In this document: piece by piece, positions 53,477-63,324 of the stretch
Position numbering within the stretch: the first letter of the stretch is position 1
Layout of the letters: each line of letters opens with the position of its first letter
Translations under genes and position numbers: made by a program
The notes under the pieces: generated by a model
The model's database searches: none
Seen by the model: the letters and a program-made list of their open reading frames with translations, nothing else
What the model was told of the DNA's origin: nothing
NCBI GenBank assembly: GCA_011125455.1
Contig: VKHO01000009.1
Location: 1-64,000 of the forward strand
Reading direction: 5' to 3'
Source: Chlamydiales bacterium STE3
GTDB taxonomy: Bacteria > Chlamydiota > Chlamydiia > Chlamydiales > Parachlamydiaceae
Length of the DNA: 64,000 nt

Positions 53477-54047
53477 AGATAACTCGTAAATTTTTTAAGA
53501 AATTTTCCCATAGACAGGATTAGGATTTCATTAAAAAAGAATTTCTTTCAATAGCTCATTTTCCTTTTAGTAGCTCAAATTCCGCTTTTATTGAACGGGA
53601 TAATTGCTTGTAGAAAGTCTTGTGCTCATTCCTTATTCCCTATGCAATTACAATGTGTGTGAGAAATTTTATGGTGATCTTATGATGGGGCAAGTCTTTC
53701 TATCGGAGTGGTAATCACAATTTCAAGCATTTTTTGGAAAGCCTTGCTTGAATGAGTGTTTAATAGCACCTTTCTTGTGTGTAAGGCTGTTGCAAAGCTT
53801 TTATTTGTCATATTCCCCTTTTTCCAAGTGCTGTCAATCAAGAGCGTTGCTTACAGCTAAGCAGGTGACGAGAAAATAAGCAGAAAAAGCGTGTGGAGAA
53901 GTTTTTACAATAGAAAGGCTTTAAGATGAGTCCATCTAGAAAAACTTACACTATTAACGGGTAAAAGAAGCAGAGTTCTTTATTCATTTAATTAATAAAG
54001 AGCTTTATAAATTAAACCAGCAAACTAACTCTTTAAGATTTAGTAGG
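53477..54047. other. Long intergenic region, no gene recognised
   Basis: No coding remnant that I can name in any frame. At 53975-54002, GTTCTTTATT and AATAAAGAGC are near-complementary (one G-T) around a 9-base AT-rich loop. No T-run follows on either strand. This 571-base gap is long for this dense genome. Confidence 0.4.
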
Positions 54048-54368
54048 TTAACGCACAAAAAGCCATTGGGGAGGAACGACTCTGTCTTTGTAAGCTTTTT
54101 TAAGTTTTAAAGGATTTGCAATGTTATCCAAAGACTGGGTGAGTTTATTTTCCATTTCGATTTTAAATTTTTGCAGATCCTGCCAGTTTTCTTCTGAAAA
54201 ATGCTGTTTTTGAGAGACGAACTGTGTCAGCTGTTCTTCGGAAACCCGGTATTCTGTTAGATAGTCGGCAATCTCGACATCTAGGGATTCGTTACGGATA
54301 AGCTCTTCAGACAATATTTTTTCCTGCCTTTGCAGCCTATCTTCTAAATTTTCTAAAAAATCAATCAT
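54048..54368 (-). CDS. Hypothetical coiled-coil protein (106 aa)
   Basis: Acidic, Glu/Gln/Leu-rich, with heptads over about 4-90 and a conserved-looking PPQWLFVR end. No membrane helix. Divergent from the 54440 gene with a short gap. Small coiled-coil proteins of this size can be secretion chaperones, but nothing specific supports that. Not recognised. Confidence 0.5.
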   Translation of the reverse strand: MIDFLENLEDRLQRQEKILSEELIRNESLDVEIADYLTEYRVSEEQLTQFVSQKQHFSEENWQDLQKFKIEMENKLTQSLDNIANPLKLKKAYKDRVVPPQWLFVR

Positions 54369-54439
54369 AACTTGTGTATATTAGTTTTAAAAACTTTTAC
54401 CCTTGAGGGTTGCAGTACTATTTTAATTGGATACCGGAT

Positions 54440-54967
54440 ATGAATCTAGCTTTTTTTATTTTTGCATTTGCCCTAGCCGGTTTTTTGATCTCATCTGCTG
54501 CCGCTTACCTATTTGCAATCAATTTGTTGAGAAGACGTAGAGAGGTGCAAAAAAAAATTTTAAACTTATTAAGAGAAAAGGGGTTTTTTCAAACACTGTT
54601 TAATAGCTTTAATTTGAAAGAAGAAATCGGGCAACTGTCCGATGAAAAACTTGATCGTCTCGTGAGCAATTTTAAGGCAAAAGTGCCTATGGTCGCTATG
54701 TTTTTAGGTGGAGATCTAGAAGTAACTTTAAAACAATTGGCAAAAGAAGAGTTGTTAAGCATGGTTCCCGAGATTGAAAAAAGCCTTATCCAGCAGCTTC
54801 GTGATCAAGATCGCATCTATAATTCTCTTGAAAATCAAATGACATACTTACCAATGGAAGATTTTCGCCCTACCTTTATAAGCTTGCTGCTCCCATCTCT
54901 TGTTTTGGGAAGCTTATTAGGGGCTCTTTTCGGAATCGTTTTTTTTCTCTACCTTGGACCAAATTAA
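54440..54967 (+). CDS. DUF445-like membrane protein (175 aa)
   Basis: Starts at ATG 54440; an in-frame TTG at 54410 lies too close to its GAGGG for normal initiation. A hydrophobic helix at the N-terminus (about 3-28), a charged helical middle resembling DUF445, and a second membrane helix near the C-terminus (LLLPSLVLGSLLGALFGIVFFLY, about 150-172). Its end overlaps the convergent terC gene by 51 bases. Function unknown. Confidence 0.55.
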   Translation: MNLAFFIFAFALAGFLISSAAAYLFAINLLRRRREVQKKILNLLREKGFFQTLFNSFNLKEEIGQLSDEKLDRLVSNFKAKVPMVAMFLGGDLEVTLKQLAKEELLSMVPEIEKSLIQQLRDQDRIYNSLENQMTYLPMEDFRPTFISLLLPSLVLGSLLGALFGIVFFLYLGPN

Positions 54968-55855
54968 AGAAGCGATCATCGAAAAAGCTAAGAGAAGAGC
55001 AATCAGTCCAAGCGACACTAAGATGGGGAAATGGAGAAAATCTTTAAGAAGCATTTTTGTGCCGACAAAAAAAAGAATTGCAGCTAGACCGTAATGCAAA
55101 TGGTGAAAAAGATCCATTAAGTTAGCTAGAGCAAAATAAAGAGCTCTTAAGCCTAAAATGGCAAAGATATTAGAGGTGTAGATAATGAATGGATCGGTTG
55201 TCACCCCGAAAATGGCAGGGATAGAATCTAAAGCAAAAATGACATCTGTGGTCTCTACACTAATCAAAGCAAGAAGCATAGGCGTTGCATGCAAGGCACC
55301 CCCGAGCCTTACGAAAAACTTGCCGTCATGAACTTTATGTGTAATAGGGATGAAGCGCTCAAGCAGTTTGAATAGAGGATTTTTTTCTGGATGAATTTTT
55401 TTACTCTGCTCTATCGCCAGTTTGTAAGCTGTGAAGATCAAAAAAGCACCGAAGAAATAAAGAAGCCAATCGAAACGTTCAATCATTACAACGCCCAGCG
55501 CAATGAAGACCCCTCTTAGGATAATCGCCCCCAAAATACCCCAGAAAAGGACTTTATAGCGTTGTTCTTCCGGGGTTTTAAAATAGGAAAAAATAAGAAT
55601 GAAAACAAATAGGTTATCAATGCTAAGAGCTTTTTCGATAAGGTAGCCCGTTAAAAATTGAAATCCACTGTCTGCCCCTTTAACCCAGTACACCCAAAGA
55701 TTAAAGCATAGGCTGACCCCTATCCAGAAAAGAGATGTCCAAATGGCGTCTGCTGAGCTCATTTTGTGCGATTTGCGATGAATCACCCCTAGGTCTAAAA
55801 TGAGCAAAAAAATAATAATCAGGCCAAATATTACCCAAGACAAGAAAACCACCAA
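54917..55855 (-). CDS. TerC-family integral membrane protein
   Basis: The 312-residue protein has about eight membrane helices with the TerC hallmark acidic residues within helices (LSIDNLFVFIL, ETTDVIFALDSIPAIFGV). TerC proteins are metal (e.g. Mn2+)-handling or stress-associated membrane proteins. The first codon is TTG at 55855, directly followed by GTG; either could initiate. Overlaps the convergent gene. Confidence 0.85.
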   Translation of the reverse strand: MVVFLSWVIFGLIIIFLLILDLGVIHRKSHKMSSADAIWTSLFWIGVSLCFNLWVYWVKGADSGFQFLTGYLIEKALSIDNLFVFILIFSYFKTPEEQRYKVLFWGILGAIILRGVFIALGVVMIERFDWLLYFFGAFLIFTAYKLAIEQSKKIHPEKNPLFKLLERFIPITHKVHDGKFFVRLGGALHATPMLLALISVETTDVIFALDSIPAIFGVTTDPFIIYTSNIFAILGLRALYFALANLMDLFHHLHYGLAAILFFVGTKMLLKDFLHFPILVSLGLIALLLAFSMIASLIWSKVEKKNDSEKSP

Positions 55856-55921
55856 ATGTTTTACTACAGCGAGTGCCGATTCTTTAAAAAATTGACCTCG
55901 TGGCCCTTTTTTTCTTTATAG

Positions 55922-57382
55922 GTGTTTATGCAACTTCTGGAAAAGGAAAAAAAACTTTCTGAATCACTATTGTGGAGACTCCAGGATAATGCCTATACGC
56001 AGTTTGGCCCACAGGCTTGGAGTCAAAAAGGGGTTCCTTTTTATGTAACGAGTAATCCGTACACTGCCTGCTCCTATGCACAGGTAGTTTTTGGCTACTT
56101 AAAAGATTGTCCCATTGATTTCAATGAAACATTCTATTTGTTCGATCTGGGAGCGGGAACCGGTCGCTTTGCTTATCTTTTTCTAAAGGAATTCGAAAGA
56201 CTTATCGAGAAGAGTCCGTTTGCTCAGTTAAAATTCTGTTATGTCATGACCGATTTAGCGAAAGATAACTTCGCGTTTTGGCAAAATCACCTCTTACTTA
56301 AAAAATATTTTGCAAAAGGGGTGTTAGATTATTCTTACTATCGGCACACACAATCGCAACAAAGACTAGTGCTAGAAATTGCCCAAAAATCAATCGATAA
56401 ACCCTTAAATAATCCTATAGTGCTTTTTGCCAATTATTTTTTTGACACCATTCCGCAAGACCTATTTCGGTTCCATGAAGGGCGTTTGCAAGAAGGTCTG
56501 GTTTCACTTTATACATCAAAGAAATGGCCTAATGCAGATGATCCAGAGATCATCAATGACCTCTCATGGGAGTTTTCGTTTTTTGGTATCGATGATGTCC
56601 ATCGCCTCTATACCGCACACCCTTATTATCGTGAACTTATTCAATCCTATAAGGATCAGTTAAGAGATGCGGTTGTCCTATTCCCAATAGGAGCAATGCA
56701 AGTTTTAGATTTCTTTAAAGAATTTTCTAGCGAAAATATGCTTCTTTTAGCTGGGGATCAGGGAGTTGCCACCTTGGAACAAATAAAGAGTTGGCAACCC
56801 AAGCTGGCACTACACGGAAGCTTTTCCATTCCCGTCTCTTACCATACTCTTTCCAATTATTTTTTATTGCATGGGGGAAAAGCTTACCTCTCCCAACTGT
56901 CCGATCCAGCGTTTGTTGTGATGGCAGGGATATTTAGTCGCGATAACCGCGCTTTTTATGAGGCAGAAAATGCTTTTAAAAGCTTTATAGATGCTTTCGA
57001 ACCTCAGGATTATTGGCGTCTAGGTTTGGAGTTGGAAAAGGCAGGTGCCAGTTTAGAGGCGATCTTACTTCTCATTAAGCTTGGTAAATTTGACCCGATG
57101 AATCTTTATGGGTTTTATGAACGTATAAGAGCTTTTTTGCCTAGTGTTACAAAGGAACTTAAACAAAGAGTTGTCTTTACTTTAGAAAAGGTTTTTGAAA
57201 ATTTTTTCCCCGTTGCAGAGGAAGATGGTTCCTTTATCGCCAATCTTGGCGTTTTGTTCTTTGAACTGCAAGAGTATCAAAAAGCGCTAGATTATTTTCA
57301 GCAAGCCATGATCTGGCTGGGGGAGAAGGATTATCTACTCCATAATATGAATCAATGCAAAGCCTTAATAAAAAAGACGTAA
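55922..57382 (+). CDS. MidA-like SAM-dependent methyltransferase with helical-repeat C-terminus
   Basis: Residues about 70-90 contain FDLGAGTGRFAYLFLKEFERL (SAM site), followed by MTDLAKDN and FANYFFDTIPQD, in the order of MidA/NDUFAF7-type methyltransferases. Residues about 350-480 show TPR-like helix pairs (e.g. ANLGVLFFELQEYQKALDYFQQAMIWL). MidA relatives act on complex I, which chlamydiae lack, so the target here is open. The start is GTG 55922 or ATG 55928; neither has a strong ribosome-binding site. Confidence 0.65.
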   Translation: MFMQLLEKEKKLSESLLWRLQDNAYTQFGPQAWSQKGVPFYVTSNPYTACSYAQVVFGYLKDCPIDFNETFYLFDLGAGTGRFAYLFLKEFERLIEKSPFAQLKFCYVMTDLAKDNFAFWQNHLLLKKYFAKGVLDYSYYRHTQSQQRLVLEIAQKSIDKPLNNPIVLFANYFFDTIPQDLFRFHEGRLQEGLVSLYTSKKWPNADDPEIINDLSWEFSFFGIDDVHRLYTAHPYYRELIQSYKDQLRDAVVLFPIGAMQVLDFFKEFSSENMLLLAGDQGVATLEQIKSWQPKLALHGSFSIPVSYHTLSNYFLLHGGKAYLSQLSDPAFVVMAGIFSRDNRAFYEAENAFKSFIDAFEPQDYWRLGLELEKAGASLEAILLLIKLGKFDPMNLYGFYERIRAFLPSVTKELKQRVVFTLEKVFENFFPVAEEDGSFIANLGVLFFELQEYQKALDYFQQAMIWLGEKDYLLHNMNQCKALIKKT

Positions 57383-57406
57383 GCATCTGAAAAATTTTGG
57401 GGCTTA

Positions 57407-60292
57407 TTAAGCTTTAAGCTTTTTTTTCGAAAGAGAAAAAGGGCGATAGCGAAACCGCTCTTCTTGCTTTTTCGTTCCTTCAATTAAGACCCCAAATCGT
57501 TTTTTATTGTTTCGACCGAGATGATATTTGGTGAAATCGACAAATTCCTCATAATTTAGCTTTTCTAGCGCTTCGATACGTTTTTCTGTCCAAAAAAAAT
57601 CCTTTTTCTGGAATGCAAGTTCAAACTGCCATTCTCCAAATTGGATAAGGTCTTTGGGGGGAGATTGGAGCTCACCCATAAGGTTTTGTTTAAATTTTTC
57701 AAAGCGCCCTGGAGTCATTTCTTCTCTCGTTAGATGTAGAGCATAGCTTTCTAAAAATAGCTCGAAGCGATGTAAGAGCTCAGGAGGTTCATGAGAATTT
57801 GACTGAACGCCTAGATTGATAAAGAGATGCTTGTCTATTTCCATGTCATTTCTATAAACAGCATAGCCTGTCTGCTGGCGTGTGCGTAATTCTGTGAAAA
57901 AGGAAGAGCCCAATGCTTTCTTAAGAATTTGCTGTAAATTTTTTCTTTGAGGCGTGAGATCTCCTAATGCAACCGCTAGAAAAGTGACGTTTCCTTCGCT
58001 TTCTCCTTGCATTTGAAAGAAAAAAGGGCCTTCCTTTGGGGATAGAGCTATTAATGTAGGAGGAAAGTGTTCTGCTATAGGGTAGGGCTTGCTTTCAAGC
58101 TTTTTTTGGAAAATCTTCATGCTTGAAAGAGCTTGCTCTTTGTTGATGTTTCCTGTGATGAAAGCCTCAACAAAAGTTTTAGAAAATAGTTTAACCACAA
58201 ACCTTTGAAACTTTTTAAGGTCAACTGTTTGCAAAAGTTCTTTTTTCTTTATGGCTGTGGCCGTACTGTCTCTTAGCATTAGGCGGGCCATATGGCTCGC
58301 CAGGTATAAGGGGTGTTCTTTGATCAAAGAGTCATAATTTCTTGCAACTGCATTTTTACAGGCTGCAAATTTTTCTGCCGTAACTTGGCTTAAGCCTATC
58401 TTTAAGTTGAGGTGAGCTAAGAAATTTTCCAAAGAATCTCTGAACCCAAAGAAAGAGAAAGCCATGCCATCGCTGGTTTTTTTTAATGCAAAGAGGAGTC
58501 CTGATTCAAGTGCTTCGTTGGTTAAAAGAGAGCTTTCAAGCTCAAAAAGCTTTATGAAAAGATCATTCATTACAACTGTTGAGGGGTTGAGGCTGCAAAG
58601 AGTTGGACTTTTTACGTTAAACTTCATGAAAACTTTTGGAGTACGATAGATTTTGTCGGGTGAATAGAAACCTTGCATGCCGCGATTGCATACAATTTCT
58701 TCAGGTTTAGACAAGTTTAGAAATTGCTTGGATGAAAGAAATTCTTTGGAAAGAAGATCCAGATCTTGGGGAAGGAAAGGATTTTTCGACGGTAGCTCTA
58801 TTTTTGATGAGGCATGGCGCTCATTTAAGCGCTTTAACAGATTGGGCGACAGGGGCTCAAAAGCATAATCGATTTCAAACCATTTTTCTTTAAAAGGTAA
58901 GGCCTTATTTAAAATCTCTTTGGGAGCCCTAAGAGAAATTTGAGCTTTTTCTACCGTAAGTTCTGCAAGAAAATTATGCACATCATCATTATTGGGCTGA
59001 TTGAGAAGCGCTGTGAGTTGTGGATAAGTAGAAACCTCTTCGAAGGAGAGATGATAGGCATGGTTCATAACCATATCTAAAGCACTGGCATGAGACTTAA
59101 AAAGAAAGTTTAAGCGGGCTATTTGCTGAATCTCTTCGAGAAGGGTTTCCGGAAGCGTTTTATTTTGCAAACTATTAATCGCTTCGAAACATTGGGCAAT
59201 CACTTGCTCAACTTCTTCAAAGCCTTTTTGCGACAAAGTAAGGCTTAACTGCATAAGTAAGCTGTCGCGGCTTAGCCTCGAATAATGGCATTTGAGATCC
59301 TCAATAAGCCCTTGATCTTTTAAAAGAGCAAATAAACTGTTTGCTCCTTGGTAATTAAGAAGATAGCTTACAATTAACTCAGGCTTTGATTCTCTTTTTA
59401 CAACAAGGTCTCTTGGCATAGACCAAGTAATGTCTAATGATTTGATGTTTTGGTTTCCTTCACAGTAAACGATTTTTTCTTTGCTGTTTTCGCTAAATAG
59501 AAGTTCGTCGAAAACCTTGATAGGGATTCTGTGGTTGGGAATTGGAGAAAAATCTTTAACAACAAGCTCCGTTAACTCATCGAGGGATAAGGGGGAATAG
59601 ACAAAAAGGCGCATCAAATTCGCACTATAATTGACTTCGAACCAATGGAATAAATCTTTTTCGGTTGCAGCATGAAGAGAGGTCTTATTTCCTATATCAA
59701 AGCGACGACAAGGATGTGGCTCATTAATCAGCTCTTTAATGAGTTGAAGGGAGCGATGCCCATCGTTGTTCACGCTCAAAGAAAACTCTTGATCGACAGC
59801 CGTTCTCTCCTTGGCTAGGCCTGATGGATGGAAGAGAGGGGCATAAAAAGAACTCGAAAATCGGTCTAGCGCTCCTGCAAAGCCTTCATGATTGACTTCA
59901 AAGAGATAGCTTGTGCTATCGTTCATAGTGAAGGCATTGCAAGACCCTCCATGTTCTGCTAAAAAACGGTCATAATCGGATTCTATGGGGTACTTTTGTG
60001 TCCCTAAAAACAGCATATGTTCAAGAAAATGAGCTAGCCCAGGAACTTCATCGGGATTGTCCCAGCTTCCTTTCAGAATTGTAAGAGCCGCGGCTGATGT
60101 TGTTGCTGAAGAGTCCGAAATTAAAATAGCTTCTAAATCATTTTTTAAACGAATTTTGCGTATTTGTTTGGCTTCTGAGGTGTAGCGTAGTAATTCTGCA
60201 CCTGTTGGATCAGGAATAATAGAATATTTAAGCTCTTCGCTGCTAGCTACTTGAAAAAAAAATAGGCAAAGAAAAATAAGTGCTCTCATCAT
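57407..60292 (-). CDS. Insulinase-like M16 zinc metalloprotease (Ptr-type)
   Basis: Starting at ATG 60292 gives a signal peptide (about 1-20, MMRALIFLCLFFFQVASSEE) and a 961-residue four-domain protease. The inverted zinc motif HFLEH and the downstream glutamate (VDQEFS) are present in the first domain; later domains are inactive, as usual. It degrades peptides outside the cytoplasm. Chlamydia ptr (recalled as CT806) occupies the same place before plsB and rng. A longer frame up to 60367 lacks a good start. Confidence 0.88.
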   Translation of the reverse strand: MMRALIFLCLFFFQVASSEELKYSIIPDPTGAELLRYTSEAKQIRKIRLKNDLEAILISDSSATTSAAALTILKGSWDNPDEVPGLAHFLEHMLFLGTQKYPIESDYDRFLAEHGGSCNAFTMNDSTSYLFEVNHEGFAGALDRFSSSFYAPLFHPSGLAKERTAVDQEFSLSVNNDGHRSLQLIKELINEPHPCRRFDIGNKTSLHAATEKDLFHWFEVNYSANLMRLFVYSPLSLDELTELVVKDFSPIPNHRIPIKVFDELLFSENSKEKIVYCEGNQNIKSLDITWSMPRDLVVKRESKPELIVSYLLNYQGANSLFALLKDQGLIEDLKCHYSRLSRDSLLMQLSLTLSQKGFEEVEQVIAQCFEAINSLQNKTLPETLLEEIQQIARLNFLFKSHASALDMVMNHAYHLSFEEVSTYPQLTALLNQPNNDDVHNFLAELTVEKAQISLRAPKEILNKALPFKEKWFEIDYAFEPLSPNLLKRLNERHASSKIELPSKNPFLPQDLDLLSKEFLSSKQFLNLSKPEEIVCNRGMQGFYSPDKIYRTPKVFMKFNVKSPTLCSLNPSTVVMNDLFIKLFELESSLLTNEALESGLLFALKKTSDGMAFSFFGFRDSLENFLAHLNLKIGLSQVTAEKFAACKNAVARNYDSLIKEHPLYLASHMARLMLRDSTATAIKKKELLQTVDLKKFQRFVVKLFSKTFVEAFITGNINKEQALSSMKIFQKKLESKPYPIAEHFPPTLIALSPKEGPFFFQMQGESEGNVTFLAVALGDLTPQRKNLQQILKKALGSSFFTELRTRQQTGYAVYRNDMEIDKHLFINLGVQSNSHEPPELLHRFELFLESYALHLTREEMTPGRFEKFKQNLMGELQSPPKDLIQFGEWQFELAFQKKDFFWTEKRIEALEKLNYEEFVDFTKYHLGRNNKKRFGVLIEGTKKQEERFRYRPFSLSKKKLKA

Positions 60293-60329
60293 GTATTCTA
60301 ACTGCTTAAAAAATGTGATTTTGATTCTA

Positions 60330-61334
60330 TCAAAGAGTTTTAGGCAATTGCAAGTAATCTCGTTCAACTAATTTCCAAATAAACTCAGCGCGGTTATGGC
60401 GCCTATCAAGCTTTGAAAGAGAGGAGTCATGGGAAAAAGAGTTAGGAAGGATTTCTTGGCCAAAAGAAAGAAACACTGGAGTAGAATTAGCATATCTGTT
60501 TTCGCCAATTTCTTTTTCCACGTTACTTGGTGGCGGCAACAAATGAAATGTAGAGAGTGCAAGGGGATAAAAGTGAGTTAACTTTTGCGCTTTTTGTGCA
60601 AGAAGTAAAAAAAGTTCAATACTGTGCGCATCAAATTTTGCGACTTCTATTTCACCTTTAGAATTGATACGGTCTCTTCCTCCACTGGGAGCAACATAGA
60701 TGCAATTCCCCCCTTGGTTCAATAGCTCGCCCATTTTTTTCAAGGTACGCTGATTGTGGAGTAGCCTTTCTGCCTTCAGCTCTGGCTGGTGTTCAAGATG
60801 CTTTTTTGAATAAATACATAGCAGGTTTCTCCCTTTACTTAAAGGGACGGCAAGGGGATCGGTTATTACCCGATGCCCAGCGACAAAAAGCATTTCTTCA
60901 GCCAGTGAAGGATGAGTTTTTTCAAGAAGAATGCTAATCACCTGAGGGTCAGGCTCCGTTTGATGATTAGCAAAAAGAATAACATTCTCTCCATTTTTGA
61001 CACTTTGAGCGATCTGATCGACTCGCTCAAGGCCTCTTACTTCTGAATGTTTTAAATCAATCAGAGGGCGAATAAGATTCAGGCCAAACTCATAATAGTT
61101 AAAAGGCTTTAGAATACGTTGGTGGTAGGGCTCAAAACGATAGGGATGAAGAATTTGTTTAATGACTTCTTTTGCTAAACGATCGATTAAAGGAAAAGCG
61201 GTTTCATTTGTGTAGCCATTTTTTGCGATTGCAGCTATATAGCTTTCGTAAAATCGGTAAAGATTTTGAGCAAGCCCATTGGGGAGCTTACCATTGGCGA
61301 CATAGCTGTCCAAAGCCTTCATCAGACGGTTCAA
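60330..61334 (-). CDS. plsB: Glycerol-3-phosphate 1-acyltransferase, plant-chloroplast/chlamydial type
   Basis: The 334-residue protein has the acyltransferase NHQTEPDP (HX4D) and a later VAPSGGRDR motif, in the layout of plastid ATS1 and chlamydial PlsB. It catalyses the first acylation in phospholipid synthesis. It overlaps the rng stop by 4 bases and lies 38 bases before the insulinase. The order rng-plsB-ptr is conserved with Chlamydia. Confidence 0.93.
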   Translation of the reverse strand: MNRLMKALDSYVANGKLPNGLAQNLYRFYESYIAAIAKNGYTNETAFPLIDRLAKEVIKQILHPYRFEPYHQRILKPFNYYEFGLNLIRPLIDLKHSEVRGLERVDQIAQSVKNGENVILFANHQTEPDPQVISILLEKTHPSLAEEMLFVAGHRVITDPLAVPLSKGRNLLCIYSKKHLEHQPELKAERLLHNQRTLKKMGELLNQGGNCIYVAPSGGRDRINSKGEIEVAKFDAHSIELFLLLAQKAQKLTHFYPLALSTFHLLPPPSNVEKEIGENRYANSTPVFLSFGQEILPNSFSHDSSLSKLDRRHNRAEFIWKLVERDYLQLPKTL

Positions 61335-62866
61335 GCTTCAATCCTTTTATTGCTTGTGGTCGAGTAAAAAAAATAATCATTAAGGTGCAAAGTGTCATCT
61401 GTGGCAAATTCTAAATGGGCATTCATTTGCTCGGCCATTTTTGCTAAATGTTCCTTATCAATGACATTTAAATAATGGTCAAGCTCTGGATGGACTTCCA
61501 GCCGAATGGCATACTGCTGATGATGGCCAACGACTTTTTTTAACGTACGTTCAATTTCTATAGAAACTGTTTCTGGAGTTTTTATGAGGCCGAGTCCATT
61601 GCAATAAGGACAATTTGTAAAGATGGTTTGCCCCAGTGAGCCTCTGCTTCTTTGCCGCGTCATTTCTACTAAACCAAATTCGCTCATCCCTAAAATCGTG
61701 CATTTTGCCGAGTCTTCTTTCATACAGTCTTTCAACCGGTCTAAGACTCTCCGTTGACTCTTTCTCAGCCGCATATCGATGAAGTCGCAGATAATCAAGC
61801 CTCCAACATTGCGAAGACGCAATTGTCGTGCAATTTCCTCGGCAGCTTCTAAATTGATGCGTACCAAAGACTCTTCAACATCAGTATCGCTCCCTGAACT
61901 TCTTCCAGAATTGACATCGATTGTATGCATTGCTTCGGTTTTATCAAAGTAAAGGTAGCCACCGCTTGGGAGCCAGATTTTGCGTCTTAGAGCTTTGTCA
62001 ATTTCTCTTTCCACATTGAAACGCTCGAACATAGGGATTTTGTCCCTATAGTATTCAATGCGTAAAGGGTGTTCGAGAGCATAGCGCGAGCTCATTTTTT
62101 TAAGAACTTGGAAGGTGTAATAGTCATCGATAAGAATGCGATTGAGCCGCTTGTCGATAGCCGTTAGCAAGGAGCGTTTGATTAGGTCTGACTCTTCATA
62201 AAGTAGAGTAGGGTTGTTGGCCTTTTGGAAGTTTTCCATAATGCTTTGCCAAGTGCTTAAAAGCTCATGAGCTTCATCGATGAGCATTTCTGGATCTGCG
62301 CTGCAGCTAGCAGTGCGGCAAATAAGGCCCATATCTTTAGGCATTTCAAAAGAACGAATAAATTTTTTCAGTTTTTCGCGAGCGTTGCGGTCTTCAATCT
62401 TTCTAGAAACCCCTCGGTGAGAAGAGTTAGGCAAAAGAACAAGATAACGTCCGGCAATAGAAATGTTTGAAGTGAGCCTAGCACCTTTCGACCCGATAGG
62501 CTCTTTAACAACCTGCACCAAAACCCATTGATCGGGTCTTAAAATTTGATCGATATCTATGTTTTTCTTGCTTTCCTCAACCGCTTGGATATCATAATCC
62601 AAGTCGAAGTCCATCTCAAATAGCTGCTCAAATTTTTTAGTATTTTCAATGATATCGGAAATGTGGATAAAACCATTGTCTCCTTCATCGATATCAATAA
62701 AGGCTGATTGAATATTATCTAGGATATTTGTCACTCGGCCTTTGTAGACATTGCCCGTGAGTTGACGTTCTTTCTTTCTTTCGACTGTGAGATCGTAAAG
62801 TTGGCCATTTTTTAGTAAAGCGCTTCTGATTTCTTTGGATTCTACGTTAAGAAGTATTTCTTGCAT
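61331..62866 (-). CDS. rng: Ribonuclease G/E family
   Basis: The 511-residue protein begins with RILLN-type strand MQEILLNVESKEIR, an S1 domain (about 35-120), the catalytic block HTIDVNSGR with metal-binding Asp, DFIDMR, and a Zn-link CPYCNGLG near the C-terminus. It cuts RNA in rRNA maturation and mRNA decay. An AAGGTGAT Shine-Dalgarno lies 8 bases before the ATG. It is first in the rng-plsB-ptr operon. Confidence 0.93.
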   Translation of the reverse strand: MQEILLNVESKEIRSALLKNGQLYDLTVERKKERQLTGNVYKGRVTNILDNIQSAFIDIDEGDNGFIHISDIIENTKKFEQLFEMDFDLDYDIQAVEESKKNIDIDQILRPDQWVLVQVVKEPIGSKGARLTSNISIAGRYLVLLPNSSHRGVSRKIEDRNAREKLKKFIRSFEMPKDMGLICRTASCSADPEMLIDEAHELLSTWQSIMENFQKANNPTLLYEESDLIKRSLLTAIDKRLNRILIDDYYTFQVLKKMSSRYALEHPLRIEYYRDKIPMFERFNVEREIDKALRRKIWLPSGGYLYFDKTEAMHTIDVNSGRSSGSDTDVEESLVRINLEAAEEIARQLRLRNVGGLIICDFIDMRLRKSQRRVLDRLKDCMKEDSAKCTILGMSEFGLVEMTRQRSRGSLGQTIFTNCPYCNGLGLIKTPETVSIEIERTLKKVVGHHQQYAIRLEVHPELDHYLNVIDKEHLAKMAEQMNAHLEFATDDTLHLNDYFFYSTTSNKRIEA

Positions 62867-63016
62867 GCATCACCTTTATGTAGTAGTTGGAAAAGGAATG
62901 CTTGGAGAATGATAGATGTCTTTTTACTTAGTTGACTTTTCATATTAACGAACGTTTAGGAAAAAACCATTTATTTAAAAGCTCCGTGCTCTTTTTGAAA
63001 GCTTAAGGAGCTGTCA

Positions 63017-63109
63017 ATGAACTTTCTTTCTCAATCTGCCAGTGTTTGCCTGGCAGGAAATCCCGCATCCCTTTTCTTTAGTTTAAGCGCTTATATTAAG
63101 CACTTGTAA
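63017..63109 (+). CDS. Small ORF with Shine-Dalgarno (30 aa, tentative)
   Basis: An ATG at 63017 is preceded at 6 bases by AAGGAG and encodes a 30-residue, weakly hydrophobic peptide ending in TAA at 63109. The coding stretch also forms a perfect 7-bp hairpin (63036-63056), so it may be a leader or regulatory region rather than a peptide gene. Support is limited. Confidence 0.25.
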   Translation: MNFLSQSASVCLAGNPASLFFSLSAYIKHL

Positions 63110-63256
63110 TGTGTTAGGTTTTTTTGAATAAATCTCTAACACGTCATCTCCCAACTTATGTTATTTTATTTTAATTAGCCTATTTTATAGGGTAAACTTG
63201 AATAAAATGCGGTTGTTCTTAGCTTACACACAGAACATTCTTTATAAGATGGGTAG

Positions 63257-63324
63257 ATGACTTGAACTTTAGAAGCTTCTCAGTATCTTTTTGAGGCCAG
63301 AGAAAAACCTAGAGTTCAAGTCAT
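63257..63324. repeat. 16-bp inverted repeat
   Basis: ATGACTTGAACTTTAG at 63257-63272 and CTAGAGTTCAAGTCAT at 63309-63324 are inverted repeats with one mismatch around a 36-base spacer. No T-run follows, so a terminator is unlikely. It may be a regulatory hairpin, or a decayed transposon end pair. Confidence 0.5.

Noticed and set aside
57383-57420. AAGCTT-rich hairpin before the T-run as terminator
   Set aside because: Stem of only about four base pairs; too weak to list as a terminator.
60293-60367. Longer insulinase N-terminus
   Set aside because: It would bury the signal peptide; starts at 60292/60289 place it at the N-terminus.
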